Source: Syntrophobacteraceae bacterium
GTDB taxonomy: Bacteria; Desulfobacterota; Syntrophobacteria; Syntrophobacterales; Syntrophobacteraceae
Assembly: GCA_025453975.1 (NCBI GenBank)
Contig: JALOPI010000003.1
Span: forward strand, 62,001-126,000
Direction of reading: 5' to 3'
DNA: 64,000 nt
Shown: in pieces, positions 8,235-16,811 of the stretch
Layout: the number at the start of each line of letters is the position of its first letter
Numbering within the stretch: the first letter of the stretch is position 1
Notes under the pieces: model-generated
What the model was told of the DNA's origin: nothing
Seen by the model: the letters and a program-made list of their open reading frames with translations, nothing else
Database searches by the model: none
Translations under genes and position numbers: made by a program

Positions 8235-9179
8235 TCAACACATCTTTAAAAACATGGCGCTTAGCGATTCCTCGTAATGAATTCTCCGCACGGCCTCCGC
8301 CAAGAGCGGCGCTATGGAGACCGACCGGACAACCCTGGAAGACAAGGACCCGGCAGGAAGAGCAACACTGTCCGTCACCGTCACCAGGCTCAGCGACGAG
8401 CCATCGAGACGCTTCGTGGCATTCTCGGACAAAATCGCGTGGACGCCGTAGGCCTCGACGGACGCGGCCCCAGCCAGCAGAGCGCTCTGAGCCGTACGTT
8501 CCAGGGTCCGGCCGGTGTTGATCATGTCATCCAGGATGACGACCCGGCGACCCTTGACATTCCCCACGATCTGGACGTAAGGCTCCCCCCCCGTGCGGCG
8601 GTAATCCATGATGGCCAGATCCACCTTGAGCCGGTCGGCAAAGGACCGGGCCCTGGGGACGCCGTTGGCGTCGGGCGCAACGACGATCTCATCTCCCTCC
8701 AGTCGCAGCCTCAGATCCTCCAGCAGCACTTCCGTCGCCGAAAGATGGTCCACGGGCACCCTGAAGAACCCCTGGATCTGCTCGGAATGGAGATCGATGG
8801 TCACCAGCCGGTCCGCTCCCGCCCCCGTGAGCAGGTCGGCCACCACCTTGGCCGCTATGGGTACCCGTGGCTTTTCCTTCTGGTCCTGTCGTCCATAACC
8901 GTAATACGGAACGACCACGTTGATCCTGCCGGCCGAGGCTCGCTTCAGCGCATCCACCATCACGAGCAGCTCGAGCAGATTGTCGTTCACCGGGGGGGAG
9001 ATGGACTGAAGAACGAAAACGTCCATGCCGCGGACATTTTCATGGATCTCGACGCGAACCTCCCCGTCGCTGAATCTTCCGACCAGCGCCTGGCTCACTT
9101 CCATATCCAGAAGGGAGGCCACCTTCCAAGCAAGGGACGGGTTTGAATTGCAGCAGAAGACCCTCAGCGCACCCAGCAT
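8235..9179 (-). CDS. prs: Ribose-phosphate pyrophosphokinase (PRPP synthetase)
   Basis: Makes PRPP from ribose 5-phosphate and ATP for nucleotide, histidine, tryptophan and NAD synthesis. The 314-residue protein has the class I layout: LVGRFSDGEVRVEIHENVRG at the N-terminus, YYGYGRQDQKEKPR (flexible-loop and ATP-binding region), TIDLHSEQIQGFF, and the PRPP loop VVILDDMINTGRT. ATG 9179 is preceded by GAGGGG. tRNA-Gln and ispE lie upstream on the same strand, an arrangement I know from other Deltaproteobacteria. The C-terminus MFLKMC is a few residues beyond the usual end. Confidence 0.96.
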   Translation of the reverse strand: MLGALRVFCCNSNPSLAWKVASLLDMEVSQALVGRFSDGEVRVEIHENVRGMDVFVLQSISPPVNDNLLELLVMVDALKRASAGRINVVVPYYGYGRQDQKEKPRVPIAAKVVADLLTGAGADRLVTIDLHSEQIQGFFRVPVDHLSATEVLLEDLRLRLEGDEIVVAPDANGVPRARSFADRLKVDLAIMDYRRTGGEPYVQIVGNVKGRRVVILDDMINTGRTLERTAQSALLAGAASVEAYGVHAILSENATKRLDGSSLSLVTVTDSVALPAGSLSSRVVRSVSIAPLLAEAVRRIHYEESLSAMFLKMC

Positions 9180-9212
9180 GCAACACTCAACCCCTCACGA
9201 AGCCCTCTGGTT

Positions 9213-9287
9213 TGGCTGGGGTGGGAGGATTCGAACCTCCGGATGCGGGTTCCAAAGACCCGTGCCTTACCGCTTGGCGACACCCCA
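9213..9287 (-). tRNA. tRNA-Gln (anticodon UUG)
   Basis: The minus strand folds as a full cloverleaf. The acceptor stem is TGGGGTG (9281-9287) with CACCCCA (9217-9223), the discriminator is G, and CCA is encoded at 9213-9215. The anticodon stem CGGGT/ACCCG encloses the loop CTTTGGA (9251-9257), so the anticodon is TTG at 9253-9255. The T-arm contains GGTTCGAATCC. It sits 25 bases downstream of ispE and 33 bases upstream of prs, so it is probably processed from the ispE-prs transcript. Confidence 0.97.
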
Positions 9288-9313
9288 AACAAGCTCTCCG
9301 CCCCGGTAACGTC

Positions 9314-10195
9314 TCAAGCTTCCCCATCACCCAGGACCCTGGTGCAGGCGATCCAGCAGCCCGGCCAGGCACCCGATGCCGCCGCCCCAGCCCTTTCGGC
9401 CTCTTCCATTCGGTCAAAAACGCCAAAAACCGTCGGACCGCTTCCGCTCATCAGGGCGACCAAAGCCCCCTGCGCGACCATCCAGGCCTTCAGTCGCGAC
9501 AAACCGGGAACCGCGGCCACGGTGACGCTTTCAAGATCGTTCCGCAGAAGCCCGGCAATGCTCCACGGATTGGCCAAAAACCGAGTTAGACTAATCTGGC
9601 TCTCCCCCCTTGTCAACTTCAAACTTCCGTAAACCCAAGCCGTGGAAATGCTCTCGGGAGGCTTGATGAGCAGAAGGGGATAGTCCGGCACGCCAGCGAC
9701 TTCCTGAAGCTTTTCACCGATGCCCGTGGCCAGGGCGGGCCGATGACGCAGGAAAAAGGGAACATCGGCCCCCAGTCGGGCGGCCATGGCATGGAGATCC
9801 CCGAAGCCGACCTTCCCGGGATACAGGCGGCTCAGCCCCAGGAGCACCCCGGCCGCGTCGGCACTCCCCCCGCCCAGACCGGCCCCGACGGGGACGCCCT
9901 TCTTCAGGACAATGCCGAGATCCGACGGCACCCTGGCACTCTCGAAGAAAAGCTCCGCGGCCCGCCAGACCAGATTACCCCGGTCCACGGGAACGCCCGG
10001 ATGGTCGCACTCCACCCGGATCCCCCCTCCTCCCGTCACCTCCAGCCGGATCTCGTCATACACCCCGATGGGCAGCATGAGGCTGGAAAGGTCGTGATAA
10101 CCATCCGCTCTTTTGGCGATGACTTCCAGCCAGAGATTGATCTTGGCCGGAGCTCTCAGGTCCAGCACAGCCTCACCCGCCGCTCTTTTGAACAT
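9314..10195 (-). CDS. ispE: 4-diphosphocytidyl-2-C-methyl-D-erythritol kinase
   Basis: Phosphorylates CDP-ME in the MEP route of isoprenoid synthesis. It is a GHMP-fold kinase of 293 residues with N-terminal LRAPAKINLWLEVIAKRADGYH, the ATP-binding motif PVGAGLGGGSADAAGVLLGL, and the C-terminal GHMP motif LMSGSGPTVFGVF. Its start overlaps the end of the DUF1844 gene by 23 bases, suggesting translational coupling; only a weak AGG precedes the ATG. A second MEP-route enzyme domain (IspH) occurs at 31.9-33.6 kb. Confidence 0.95.
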   Translation of the reverse strand: MFKRAAGEAVLDLRAPAKINLWLEVIAKRADGYHDLSSLMLPIGVYDEIRLEVTGGGGIRVECDHPGVPVDRGNLVWRAAELFFESARVPSDLGIVLKKGVPVGAGLGGGSADAAGVLLGLSRLYPGKVGFGDLHAMAARLGADVPFFLRHRPALATGIGEKLQEVAGVPDYPLLLIKPPESISTAWVYGSLKLTRGESQISLTRFLANPWSIAGLLRNDLESVTVAAVPGLSRLKAWMVAQGALVALMSGSGPTVFGVFDRMEEAERAGAAASGAWPGCWIACTRVLGDGEA

Positions 10196-10604
10196 AACGC
10201 AGCCTGAGATCGTAAAGAAGGTTCTTCAACAGCCGCGCTTCGTCGGGATCCAGGTTTCCCCTGGTCTTCTCCTCCAGCATCCCCAATGTGTCGATGATCT
10301 GCTTGGCCAGGGGAAGATCCACGTGACTGACCTGGCTTTCGATCTCGGGCATTTCACCCAGGTACACCAAGGCCGATGAGCTCAACGAAAACACGAAGGT
10401 GGCGAATGATACGGCCGGCAGATCCCGTTGGCCCTCCTGCCCGGCCAGGCGGGACGCATCCTTCATCTCGGCTTCCGCCTCGGCCTGCTCCTCCACGGCG
10501 GGCTGCCGCGCGTCCGTGCCGGAATCGCTCCCCGTCTCGGTGTCTTCCAGGGAGAACCTTCGACGGTCCTTCACCACGAATCCCTTGTCTTCCTTTTCAT
10601 CCAT
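10173..10604 (-). CDS. DUF1844 family protein
   Basis: A 143-residue small cytoplasmic protein. The N-terminal half is charged and probably disordered (Asp/Glu/Gln-rich). The conserved part follows: SFATFVFSLSSSALVYLGEM, then DLPLAKQIIDTLGMLEEKTRGNL and DEARLLKNLLYDLRLRYV. This is the DUF1844 pattern, common in Deltaproteobacteria and usually next to ispE. Function is unknown. It overlaps ispE by 23 bases and follows serA by 19 bases, so serA-DUF1844-ispE-tRNA-prs may form one transcription unit. Confidence 0.85.
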   Translation of the reverse strand: MDEKEDKGFVVKDRRRFSLEDTETGSDSGTDARQPAVEEQAEAEAEMKDASRLAGQEGQRDLPAVSFATFVFSLSSSALVYLGEMPEIESQVSHVDLPLAKQIIDTLGMLEEKTRGNLDPDEARLLKNLLYDLRLRYVQKSGG

Positions 10605-10623
10605 GCCCCATTTCTCCCGACCC

Positions 10624-12204
10624 TCAAAGTTTCAGTGTCTGCACCACGTTCACATTGTCCATGGCGAGCAGCTCCTGGACGACATTTCTGGGAACCAGGC
10701 TATCCGTCCGCAGAAAAATGATGTTCTGGCCCCGATCCAGGATCTGTCCCACATTCATCATGGAGATGTTGATGTGATGGCGCCCCAGGCAAGATCCGAT
10801 GGCACCGATGGTCCCCGGCGTGTCGATGTTGTAGATCAGCAGCACGTGTCCCTCGGTGGCCGCCTCCAGCCTGAAGTCATTGATGCGCACCACCCGCAGG
10901 TCCTTTTTCCCGAAGATGGTCCCGGCCACCAGGTTCTCACCCTCGGAAGTCTTCACATGGACGCTGATGAGGTTGGTGAAATCCTCGGCCTCGCTCCGCA
11001 CCGATTCCCTGACCTTGATGTTGCGCTCCTTCACATGGACGGGCACATTGACGAAATTGACCATCTCGCCCAGAATCGGCGTGAGCATCCCCTTGAGCAC
11101 GGAGAGGGTGAGGGGACGATTATCCACACAGGTCACCTCGCCTATATACTCGATGGACACCTCGCGGATGGCTCCGGATGTGATCTGGGTGAGGAGGCTG
11201 CCCAGCTTCTCCGCAAGGGTCAGATAGGGCCTCAGGGTGGCCAGGACCGCCCCGTCGATGCTCGGAGCGTTGACCGCGTTCCGGATCGTTCCCCGCAGAA
11301 GATAGTCGATGACCTGCTCCGAAACAGCGATGGCCACATTCTCCTGGGCCTCGTCCGTTGAAGCCCCCAGGTGGGGAGTCGCCACCACCTGGCTCAGCTC
11401 CAGGAGCGGGTTGCCGACGGGCGGCTCCTTGGCGAAAACGTCGAGGGCCGCTCCCGCCACGATGCCGGACTGGATGGCATCATACAGAGCCGCCTCGTCC
11501 AGGATGCCGCCCCGGGCGCAGTTGAGGACATAGACACCCTTCTTCATCTTCTGAAAGGCTTCGGCGTTGATGATCCCCCGCGTCTCCTGGGTCATGGGCG
11601 TGTGAACGGTGATGTAGTCCGCCCGGGCATAAAGCTCATCCAGGGTCACGGCGGTGATCCCGAGCTTCTCGACCACCTCGGCGCTGATGTAAGGATCAAA
11701 AGCGATGACATTCATCTGGAGGCCGACGGCCCGTTCGGCCACCACCCGGCCGATGCGCCCCACCCCGATGATCCCCAGGGTCTTGTGGAAGACTTCCTTA
11801 CCCCGGAAACGCTTCTTTTCCCACTTGCCTTCCTTCAGGGATGCCGTGGCCTGGGGAATGTTTCTGGTCACCGACAGCAGCATGGCGATGGTGTGCTCCG
11901 CCGTCGTGATGACATTTCCCTCGGGAGTGTTCATGACCACGATGCCACGCTTGCTCGCCGCCTCGATATCGACATTGTCCAGACCAATGCCCGCGCGGGC
12001 GATGACCTTGAGGTTGTCCGCATTCTCGATGATGTCGGCCGTCACCTTGGTACCGCTCCGAATGATCAGGGCGTCGTACTCCTTGATGATGTGCCTGAGC
12101 TCATCATGGGTGAGGCTCGTGCTCACCTCGACATCAAACTCCGGAACCTCCAGCAGGGCCTCGACACCAGTCTCCGCCAGGTTGTCACTGACCAGAACCT
12201 TCAT
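10624..12204 (-). CDS. serA: D-3-phosphoglycerate dehydrogenase
   Basis: Oxidises 3-phosphoglycerate to 3-phosphohydroxypyruvate, the first step of serine synthesis. The 526-residue long form has an N-terminal substrate half (VLVSDNLAETGVEAL), an NAD-binding Rossmann domain with GIIGVGRIGRVVAERA, the catalytic Arg region NCARGGILDE, and the Glu/His pair (FAKEPP, ATPHLGAST). The intervening ASB domain is followed by a C-terminal ACT domain (VLLIYNIDTPGTIGAIGSCL), which in many homologues binds serine. A strong AAAGGAGAGG ribosome site precedes ATG 12204. Confidence 0.96.
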   Translation of the reverse strand: MKVLVSDNLAETGVEALLEVPEFDVEVSTSLTHDELRHIIKEYDALIIRSGTKVTADIIENADNLKVIARAGIGLDNVDIEAASKRGIVVMNTPEGNVITTAEHTIAMLLSVTRNIPQATASLKEGKWEKKRFRGKEVFHKTLGIIGVGRIGRVVAERAVGLQMNVIAFDPYISAEVVEKLGITAVTLDELYARADYITVHTPMTQETRGIINAEAFQKMKKGVYVLNCARGGILDEAALYDAIQSGIVAGAALDVFAKEPPVGNPLLELSQVVATPHLGASTDEAQENVAIAVSEQVIDYLLRGTIRNAVNAPSIDGAVLATLRPYLTLAEKLGSLLTQITSGAIREVSIEYIGEVTCVDNRPLTLSVLKGMLTPILGEMVNFVNVPVHVKERNIKVRESVRSEAEDFTNLISVHVKTSEGENLVAGTIFGKKDLRVVRINDFRLEAATEGHVLLIYNIDTPGTIGAIGSCLGRHHINISMMNVGQILDRGQNIIFLRTDSLVPRNVVQELLAMDNVNVVQTLKL

Positions 12205-12275
12205 AAACCCTCTCCTTTTGATATCGCGGTCATTCCCAGCCTCTCAGGACCCCCCGGCCCGCCCTTCAGCGGGCT

Positions 12276-12305
12276 TCTGTACCACCGCCCAGGGAGCCGG
12301 GTCAA
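12276..12305 (-). promoter_or_regulatory. Possible promoter of serA
   Basis: TTGACC (12300-12305) and TACAGA (12276-12281) on the minus strand are separated by 18 bases, about 70 bases before the serA start. A GCCCGC/GCGGGC hairpin with a 6-base loop occupies 12257-12274, right at the predicted start of the transcript. The -10 box is weak. Confidence 0.3.
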
Positions 12306-12323
12306 GAGCCTTCCCCTGGTGAA

Positions 12324-13766
12324 TCAGGGTCTCTTGCGGGTCATCTTGAGCTCTTCCTCGATCATCTGCACGAAGCGGTCGAAGGAATGGCTGCCCGTGA
12401 CCAGCTTTCCATTGATGACGAAGCTGGGGGTACGGTCGAGACCGGCCTTTTTGATATCCTCGAGGTCCTTGTCCACGGCGGCCTTGTGCCTACCCTGGTC
12501 GATGCAGGCGCCGAAGTCGCCGGCATCCAGTCCCAGCTGAGCCGCCAGCCCGCGCAGCTGGTCCTGGGTCAAATCCTCCTTGGACCCGTAGAGCAGATCC
12601 TGGTACTCCCAGAATTTGCCCTGGTCCGCGGCACACCTGGCCGCCTCGGCGGCACCCCGGGCATACTCGTGCCGCTTCAGCGGATAGTCCTTGAAGACCC
12701 ACCGGATGCGCGGACCGAAATGAGCCCGCACCTGCCGGACCACCTCGTGAGCCTGCCTGCAGGACGGACATTCATAGTCCGAGAACTCGAAAACCGTGAC
12801 GGCGGCATCCTCGGGCCCCAGTGACGGGCTGCTCCCCACGCTCAGCATGGCGTAAGGCGATGGGGGCTCCTCGAGAAAGTCCGCAACCGGGTACTTGCTC
12901 TGGAGGGTCCATGCATAGGCCACCGTCTGCTGGAGTGCTTTCTGCTGCTGGAGAGCCGTTCGGATGCGATTCCGCAGCTCCTCGAGCGACCCTTTCCACT
13001 CCGCAAGCCTGGCACGGTTCTCGAGATAGTACTGGTCCACCTCGGCGTCCGTCACCGCGATCCCCCGGGGCATCACTTCCCCGTCGATGAGCTCCTGGAC
13101 GGTGACCTTGCGCGCCGCGGCCTCCTGCTGCAGCAGGGATTCCACGATGAGGTCATCCAGCTTTTCCCGCATGAGCCGGTGGATCTGGCGCTTCAAATCG
13201 TAAATCTGGCCGGTCAGGGGGGTCTCCACCTGATCCATGCCGATCTCCCGCCCCCCGACCCTCGCCGCCACCCGGGAGGGCTCCGGCCGCTTTGCGGCTG
13301 GCTGTCCCACGGCGGCGGAGCTGACGATGGAATGGAACGATACCAGACAGGCCGCCAGGCTGAGCGACAGCACGCGCCAGAAGGCTTCCTTGCGAAACGT
13401 CGCGAAAAAAAGGCCCAGCACCACGAGGAGGTTCCCCAGGCAGTAGACGCACAGCAGCCGCTCCTGAACCATCATCACCACCAGGGTGGCTTCGACCCCC
13501 AGGAGCAGGCTCACGAGCCAGTCCACCCCGGGCTGAAGGCGCGGGATGAGCACGGCCCCTCCCAGCACCACATAAAAGCCGACCCCGTATATCCACAACG
13601 GGATCCTGAACAGCGTGTAGGTAGCCGTTTCCCTGCAACCGTCCCCCCATCCCGTGCAGAGGGCATGCAGCCACGGCACATGCTCCGCGGCCCCCGCCAG
13701 CACGGCGAACAGCAGGCCCGCTCCACTCAGGGAGATCAACAGAATCTTCCTTTTCTTGCTCAGCAT
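12324..13766 (-). CDS. VKOR / SurA-N-like / DsbA thioredoxin fusion (oxidative protein folding)
   Basis: A 480-residue fusion. Residues 1-155 are a polytopic VKOR domain: loop cysteines C37 and C44 (CTGWGDGC) and a membrane CxxC at C106/C109 (LLCVYCLGN). Residues 165-290 resemble the N-terminal helical chaperone domain of SurA/PrsA (VAARVGGREIGMDQVETPL, then long amphipathic helices). Residues 315-480 are a DsbA-like thioredoxin domain with CPSC at C333/C336 (FEFSDYECPSCRQAH) and a cis-Pro loop (DRTPSFVING). VKOR would pass electrons from the DsbA site to quinone, so one chain could both make disulfides and be reoxidised. VKOR-DsbA fusions are known; the central SurA-like part is the notable element. 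Confidence 0.85.
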   Translation of the reverse strand: MLSKKRKILLISLSGAGLLFAVLAGAAEHVPWLHALCTGWGDGCRETATYTLFRIPLWIYGVGFYVVLGGAVLIPRLQPGVDWLVSLLLGVEATLVVMMVQERLLCVYCLGNLLVVLGLFFATFRKEAFWRVLSLSLAACLVSFHSIVSSAAVGQPAAKRPEPSRVAARVGGREIGMDQVETPLTGQIYDLKRQIHRLMREKLDDLIVESLLQQEAAARKVTVQELIDGEVMPRGIAVTDAEVDQYYLENRARLAEWKGSLEELRNRIRTALQQQKALQQTVAYAWTLQSKYPVADFLEEPPSPYAMLSVGSSPSLGPEDAAVTVFEFSDYECPSCRQAHEVVRQVRAHFGPRIRWVFKDYPLKRHEYARGAAEAARCAADQGKFWEYQDLLYGSKEDLTQDQLRGLAAQLGLDAGDFGACIDQGRHKAAVDKDLEDIKKAGLDRTPSFVINGKLVTGSHSFDRFVQMIEEELKMTRKRP

Positions 13767-13872
13767 GCCGGATCTTTTCTATTCCGCTGGTTTCGGTTCA
13801 CCTGGATACCTCAACACCCCATTCGAGCCACCCGACTCGACGCGCATCCACCGTCCCGCCCGCAACGGGGCA

Positions 13873-15351
13873 TCACTTATTCCTCGATTTCTCCCACATT
13901 TCCTTCTTTCTCCGCTCTTCCATCTCCTTCATGGCGTGATCGATCTCGGCGATGGTCTGGGGAGAATCCTGAATCAGAGCCTTGGCCTTCTGGTAATGAA
14001 ACAGGGCGAGCTTATAGTCCCTTCGCTGCTCATGATAACGTCCCAGGTGGTAATGGGCCGGACCGATACGGTTCACCTGCCCCAGCAGCACGCCGAGGAG
14101 CCGGTCGATCTCGGGGAAGCTGGGCGCCAGGTCTTCGATCTGCTGCAGGTGCCTGAGCGCTTCCTCCTTCCTGCCCTGATCCTGTAGAACCTGCGCCAGC
14201 CGCAGATGGGCCACGGGTGAAGACGGGCTGAGAACCAGGGCCGTCTCGAGCACCCGTTTCGCCTCCTCGAGCTTCCCCATGCGAAAATATACGGCCCCCA
14301 GGGAGCTCATCACGTAAGGGCTGGATGACGCCATGCGAGCCGCCTCCTGAAGATGCGGCAAGGCTTCCTCCACCCTGCCCTGCCTCAGGTAGAGGCGGCC
14401 GAGTCCATATTCCGAGGCGGCCGACCGTCCCTTGGGAGAGCGTTTGGCCTCCGCCTGAAAACGGTCGAGAGCCACCCGGGGGTCAGAATAGTCGGCCACC
14501 ATGGCCGCCTGCATCAGCTCGAACTCACCCTCCCGACCCACCGTCCCCTGCAGAGGCTTGCCCGACGCCTTCTGACGGTCCACCTGCTCCCGCAGATACA
14601 GGACGCGCTCACCGAGGGCCGGATGGGTCGACAGGTACGAAGGAAGCTTGGAGCTCACCCGCCACTTGTCCTGGTTCATCCTCTCCATGATCGAGACCAT
14701 GTCCTTCGGCGCATAGCCCGCGGCAGCCAGGTATCTGAGCCCGATCTGGTCCGATTCCCTCTCGTTCTCCCGGCTGTACTGAAGCTCGTAAGTCCTGGCC
14801 CCCGCGATGGTCCCCAGGGTGAGAGCCTGCCCGGCCTTGGCTCCGCCGCCCCCGCTCATCCCCAGAAGCACCCCCGCAACCACGCCCGCCAGGCTCGCCA
14901 GGTTGATGAGCTTGGACTCCTCGATCCGTCGATGGATGTGGCGCGCCTGGATGTGAGCCAGCTCGTGGGCCAGTATGGAGGCCAGTTCCCCCTCGCTCTC
15001 CATGATCTCGATGAGACCCCGGTAGATGAAGATGTACCCTCCCGGTATGGCAAAAGCGTTGGGCACCCCTTCGTTCACGATGAAGAACTGAAACTCGTAA
15101 GGCGTGACCCCAACCTGCTTCGCCACCCGCTGCCCCACGGACCGGACGTAGGTGATCAGCTCGCCGTCCTCCACCAGGGGGAGGCGATCCCGAAGCATTT
15201 CGAGAATCTTCCTGCCCAGCTCCTTCTCCTCGCCCAGGCTCAGGGCCCAGGCGCGGCGCGGGAGTCCGTGCCACGACAGCGCCAGAAGGCACAACGCCGT
15301 CACCAGGCACACCGCCCGCTTCAATGCCCCCCCGCACACCTCGCAGACCAT
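13873..15351 (-). CDS. Periplasmic M48-family metalloprotease with TPR repeats (BepA/YfgC-like)
   Basis: A 492-residue protein. A signal peptide ends near WALS (residue 38). The M48 zinc protease domain has HELAH in LAHELAHIQARHIHRR and a downstream Glu in the ENERESDQIGLRYL stretch. The C-terminal 200 residues form TPR-type helical repeats (LGRLYLRQGRVEEALPHL, LGAVYFRMGKLEEAKRVL, LRLAQVLQDQGRKEEAL). This matches BepA, which in E. coli assists or degrades outer-membrane LptD and Bam substrates. ATG 15351 has GAGGTGAT upstream. It follows rsfS by 12 bases and precedes the disulfide fusion gene, so an envelope quality-control grouping is plausible. Confidence 0.88.
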   Translation of the reverse strand: MVCEVCGGALKRAVCLVTALCLLALSWHGLPRRAWALSLGEEKELGRKILEMLRDRLPLVEDGELITYVRSVGQRVAKQVGVTPYEFQFFIVNEGVPNAFAIPGGYIFIYRGLIEIMESEGELASILAHELAHIQARHIHRRIEESKLINLASLAGVVAGVLLGMSGGGGAKAGQALTLGTIAGARTYELQYSRENERESDQIGLRYLAAAGYAPKDMVSIMERMNQDKWRVSSKLPSYLSTHPALGERVLYLREQVDRQKASGKPLQGTVGREGEFELMQAAMVADYSDPRVALDRFQAEAKRSPKGRSAASEYGLGRLYLRQGRVEEALPHLQEAARMASSSPYVMSSLGAVYFRMGKLEEAKRVLETALVLSPSSPVAHLRLAQVLQDQGRKEEALRHLQQIEDLAPSFPEIDRLLGVLLGQVNRIGPAHYHLGRYHEQRRDYKLALFHYQKAKALIQDSPQTIAEIDHAMKEMEERRKKEMWEKSRNK

Positions 15352-15363
15352 GAAACCATCACC

Positions 15364-15756
15364 TCACGGCACAACGGTGCTCTCCGGCACAGCCGCGTGA
15401 TCGAGCCTCACCCGCCTGGCTTCCGACCACAGGCTTTCGAGGTCGTAGAGGAGACGGACGGGCTCGTAGAAGACATGCACGATGACATCGCCATAGTCCA
15501 TCAGCACCCACTGGCCCTCACGATGCCCTTCGACGCCGAGGGCTCTGATCCCTCTTTCGCGCAGGCTGCGCTGGATGTTGTCCGCGATGCCCTGCACCTG
15601 GCGGCTCGATTGGCCGCTGCAGATCACGAAAAAATCCGCAAAGGAGGAAAGCCCGGTCACATCCAGAACCATCAGGTCCAGCGCCTTGAAATCCACGGCG
15701 AGCTTCGCCAGAAGAAGGGCTCTCTCCCGGGCGCTCATGGATTGTGGACTGCTCAT
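15364..15756 (-). CDS. rsfS: Ribosomal silencing factor RsfS
   Basis: A 130-residue protein that binds ribosomal protein L14 and blocks subunit joining when nutrients are scarce. Family features are KALDLMVLDVTGLSSFADFF, SGQSSRQVQGIADNI, and GQWVLMDYGDVIVHVF. I chose ATG 15756 with GGTGAG upstream; TTG 15771 is an alternative. It lies downstream of nadD, the standard nadD-rsfS pairing, with a 209-base gap that shows no obvious feature. Confidence 0.93.
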   Translation of the reverse strand: MSSPQSMSARERALLLAKLAVDFKALDLMVLDVTGLSSFADFFVICSGQSSRQVQGIADNIQRSLRERGIRALGVEGHREGQWVLMDYGDVIVHVFYEPVRLLYDLESLWSEARRVRLDHAAVPESTVVP

Positions 15757-15965
15757 CAGCTCACTCACCAAATCTTCATCCTTTAATGTTCATCAGGGGC
15801 TGAAAAACCAGGAAAGGCTCTCTTCGGTGCCGCAGCCTCGATCCACCGGGTTTCAGTCTCCATACCCTTTTCAGAGGGCTGCTTCAAGTTGTACCAGCCT
15901 GCCCGGCATGACCCGCCGAGTCTTCAGGCAGGAGGACCGAAAAGTCCTAAATTCCACCACGGCAG

Positions 15966-16634
15966 CTACCATGATGAGGCTGAATAAAGCTTTTCCCTGG
16001 CAATATAACGCAAGACCTCCCGGGGAGCCAGGTAGCGAATCGATTTCCCCTGGGCCGCCAGCCATCGGATCTGGGTGGACGATATCCCTAGGACCGTGTT
16101 GCTCACCACGTGTACGGGCAGAAGCCTCGGGTGCGCGAAGAGGCATGCGTCCCCGCGCCATGCGTAGAGGGGTGAGACGTGCACCGCGAGAAGCTCCCCG
16201 ATCAGCTCCTCCGAATGCCCGGGACGCCTGAGAACCACCAGGCTCGCCAGCTGGAAGAGCTCTCGGTAACGCCACCACGTGCTCAGCTCCTGAAAAGAAT
16301 CCATCCCCACCAGCAGGTAGAGATGAACTTCCCCCTCTCCGCCGAGCAGCTCGCGCAGGGTCCTCAGGGTCACCACGGTGTAGGATTTACCGGCGATTCG
16401 GCTCTCCACATCGGACAGCTCGAACCGGGGGTGATCACCGACGGCCAGCCGCAGCATCTCCCATCGATGCTGGAAATCCTGGATGGCCGTCCGTGGCTTG
16501 TGCGGCGGTGATGCCGCCGGAATGAAAAGGATCCGATCCAGACACAGGGCTTCCAGGACCTCTTCCGCCGCCCGCAGATGGCCGTAATGGACCGGATCGA
16601 AGGTCCCACCCAGAATGCCCACCCTGCTCGCCAT
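15966..16634 (-). CDS. nadD: Nicotinate-nucleotide adenylyltransferase
   Basis: Adenylates nicotinate mononucleotide in NAD synthesis. The nucleotidyltransferase fold shows GILGGTFDPVHYGHLRAAE with the HxGH-like motif, PPHKP, LLVGMDSFQELSTWWRYREL, and the C-terminal ISSTQIRWLAAQGKSIRYL (ISxTxxR motif). I chose ATG 16634 because the family begins here. The frame extends to 16748, but that extension reads through the palindromic repeat at 16705-16794 and is not NadD-like. Length is 222 residues, normal for the family. Confidence 0.94.
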   Translation of the reverse strand: MASRVGILGGTFDPVHYGHLRAAEEVLEALCLDRILFIPAASPPHKPRTAIQDFQHRWEMLRLAVGDHPRFELSDVESRIAGKSYTVVTLRTLRELLGGEGEVHLYLLVGMDSFQELSTWWRYRELFQLASLVVLRRPGHSEELIGELLAVHVSPLYAWRGDACLFAHPRLLPVHVVSNTVLGISSTQIRWLAAQGKSIRYLAPREVLRYIAREKLYSASSW

Positions 16635-16704
16635 CACACCGTCAATCCTAGCGGCCCGTCCGAAGCCCCCGTCCTTCCGGAACGCTGCCCGAGAGCTCAT
16701 TTTT

Positions 16705-16794
16705 GTCATTTCGAACCGAGCGCAGCGAAGAGAGAAATTTCCAAGCATCCAGGGATCACGATGATCGGAACTTCTCGTAATCGCTCGAAATGAC
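16705..16794. repeat. REP-like palindromic intergenic element
   Basis: GTCATTTCGA (16705-16714) and its exact inverted copy TCGAAATGAC (16785-16794) frame a 90-base element. Its interior contains GAGCGCAGCGAAGAG and AAATTTCC. I recognise this type of dispersed intergenic repeat, with TCATTTCGA arms and an internal GAGCGnAGCGA box, from many bacterial genomes. It lies between proA and nadD. Only one copy is visible in this window. Confidence 0.65.
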
Positions 16795-16811
16795 GGTTCC
16801 TGGACAGCCTC

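Noticed and set aside
16635-16748. N-terminal extension of nadD by 38 residues
   Set aside because: The extension translates the REP-like repeat and is absent from the family; ATG 16634 fits.
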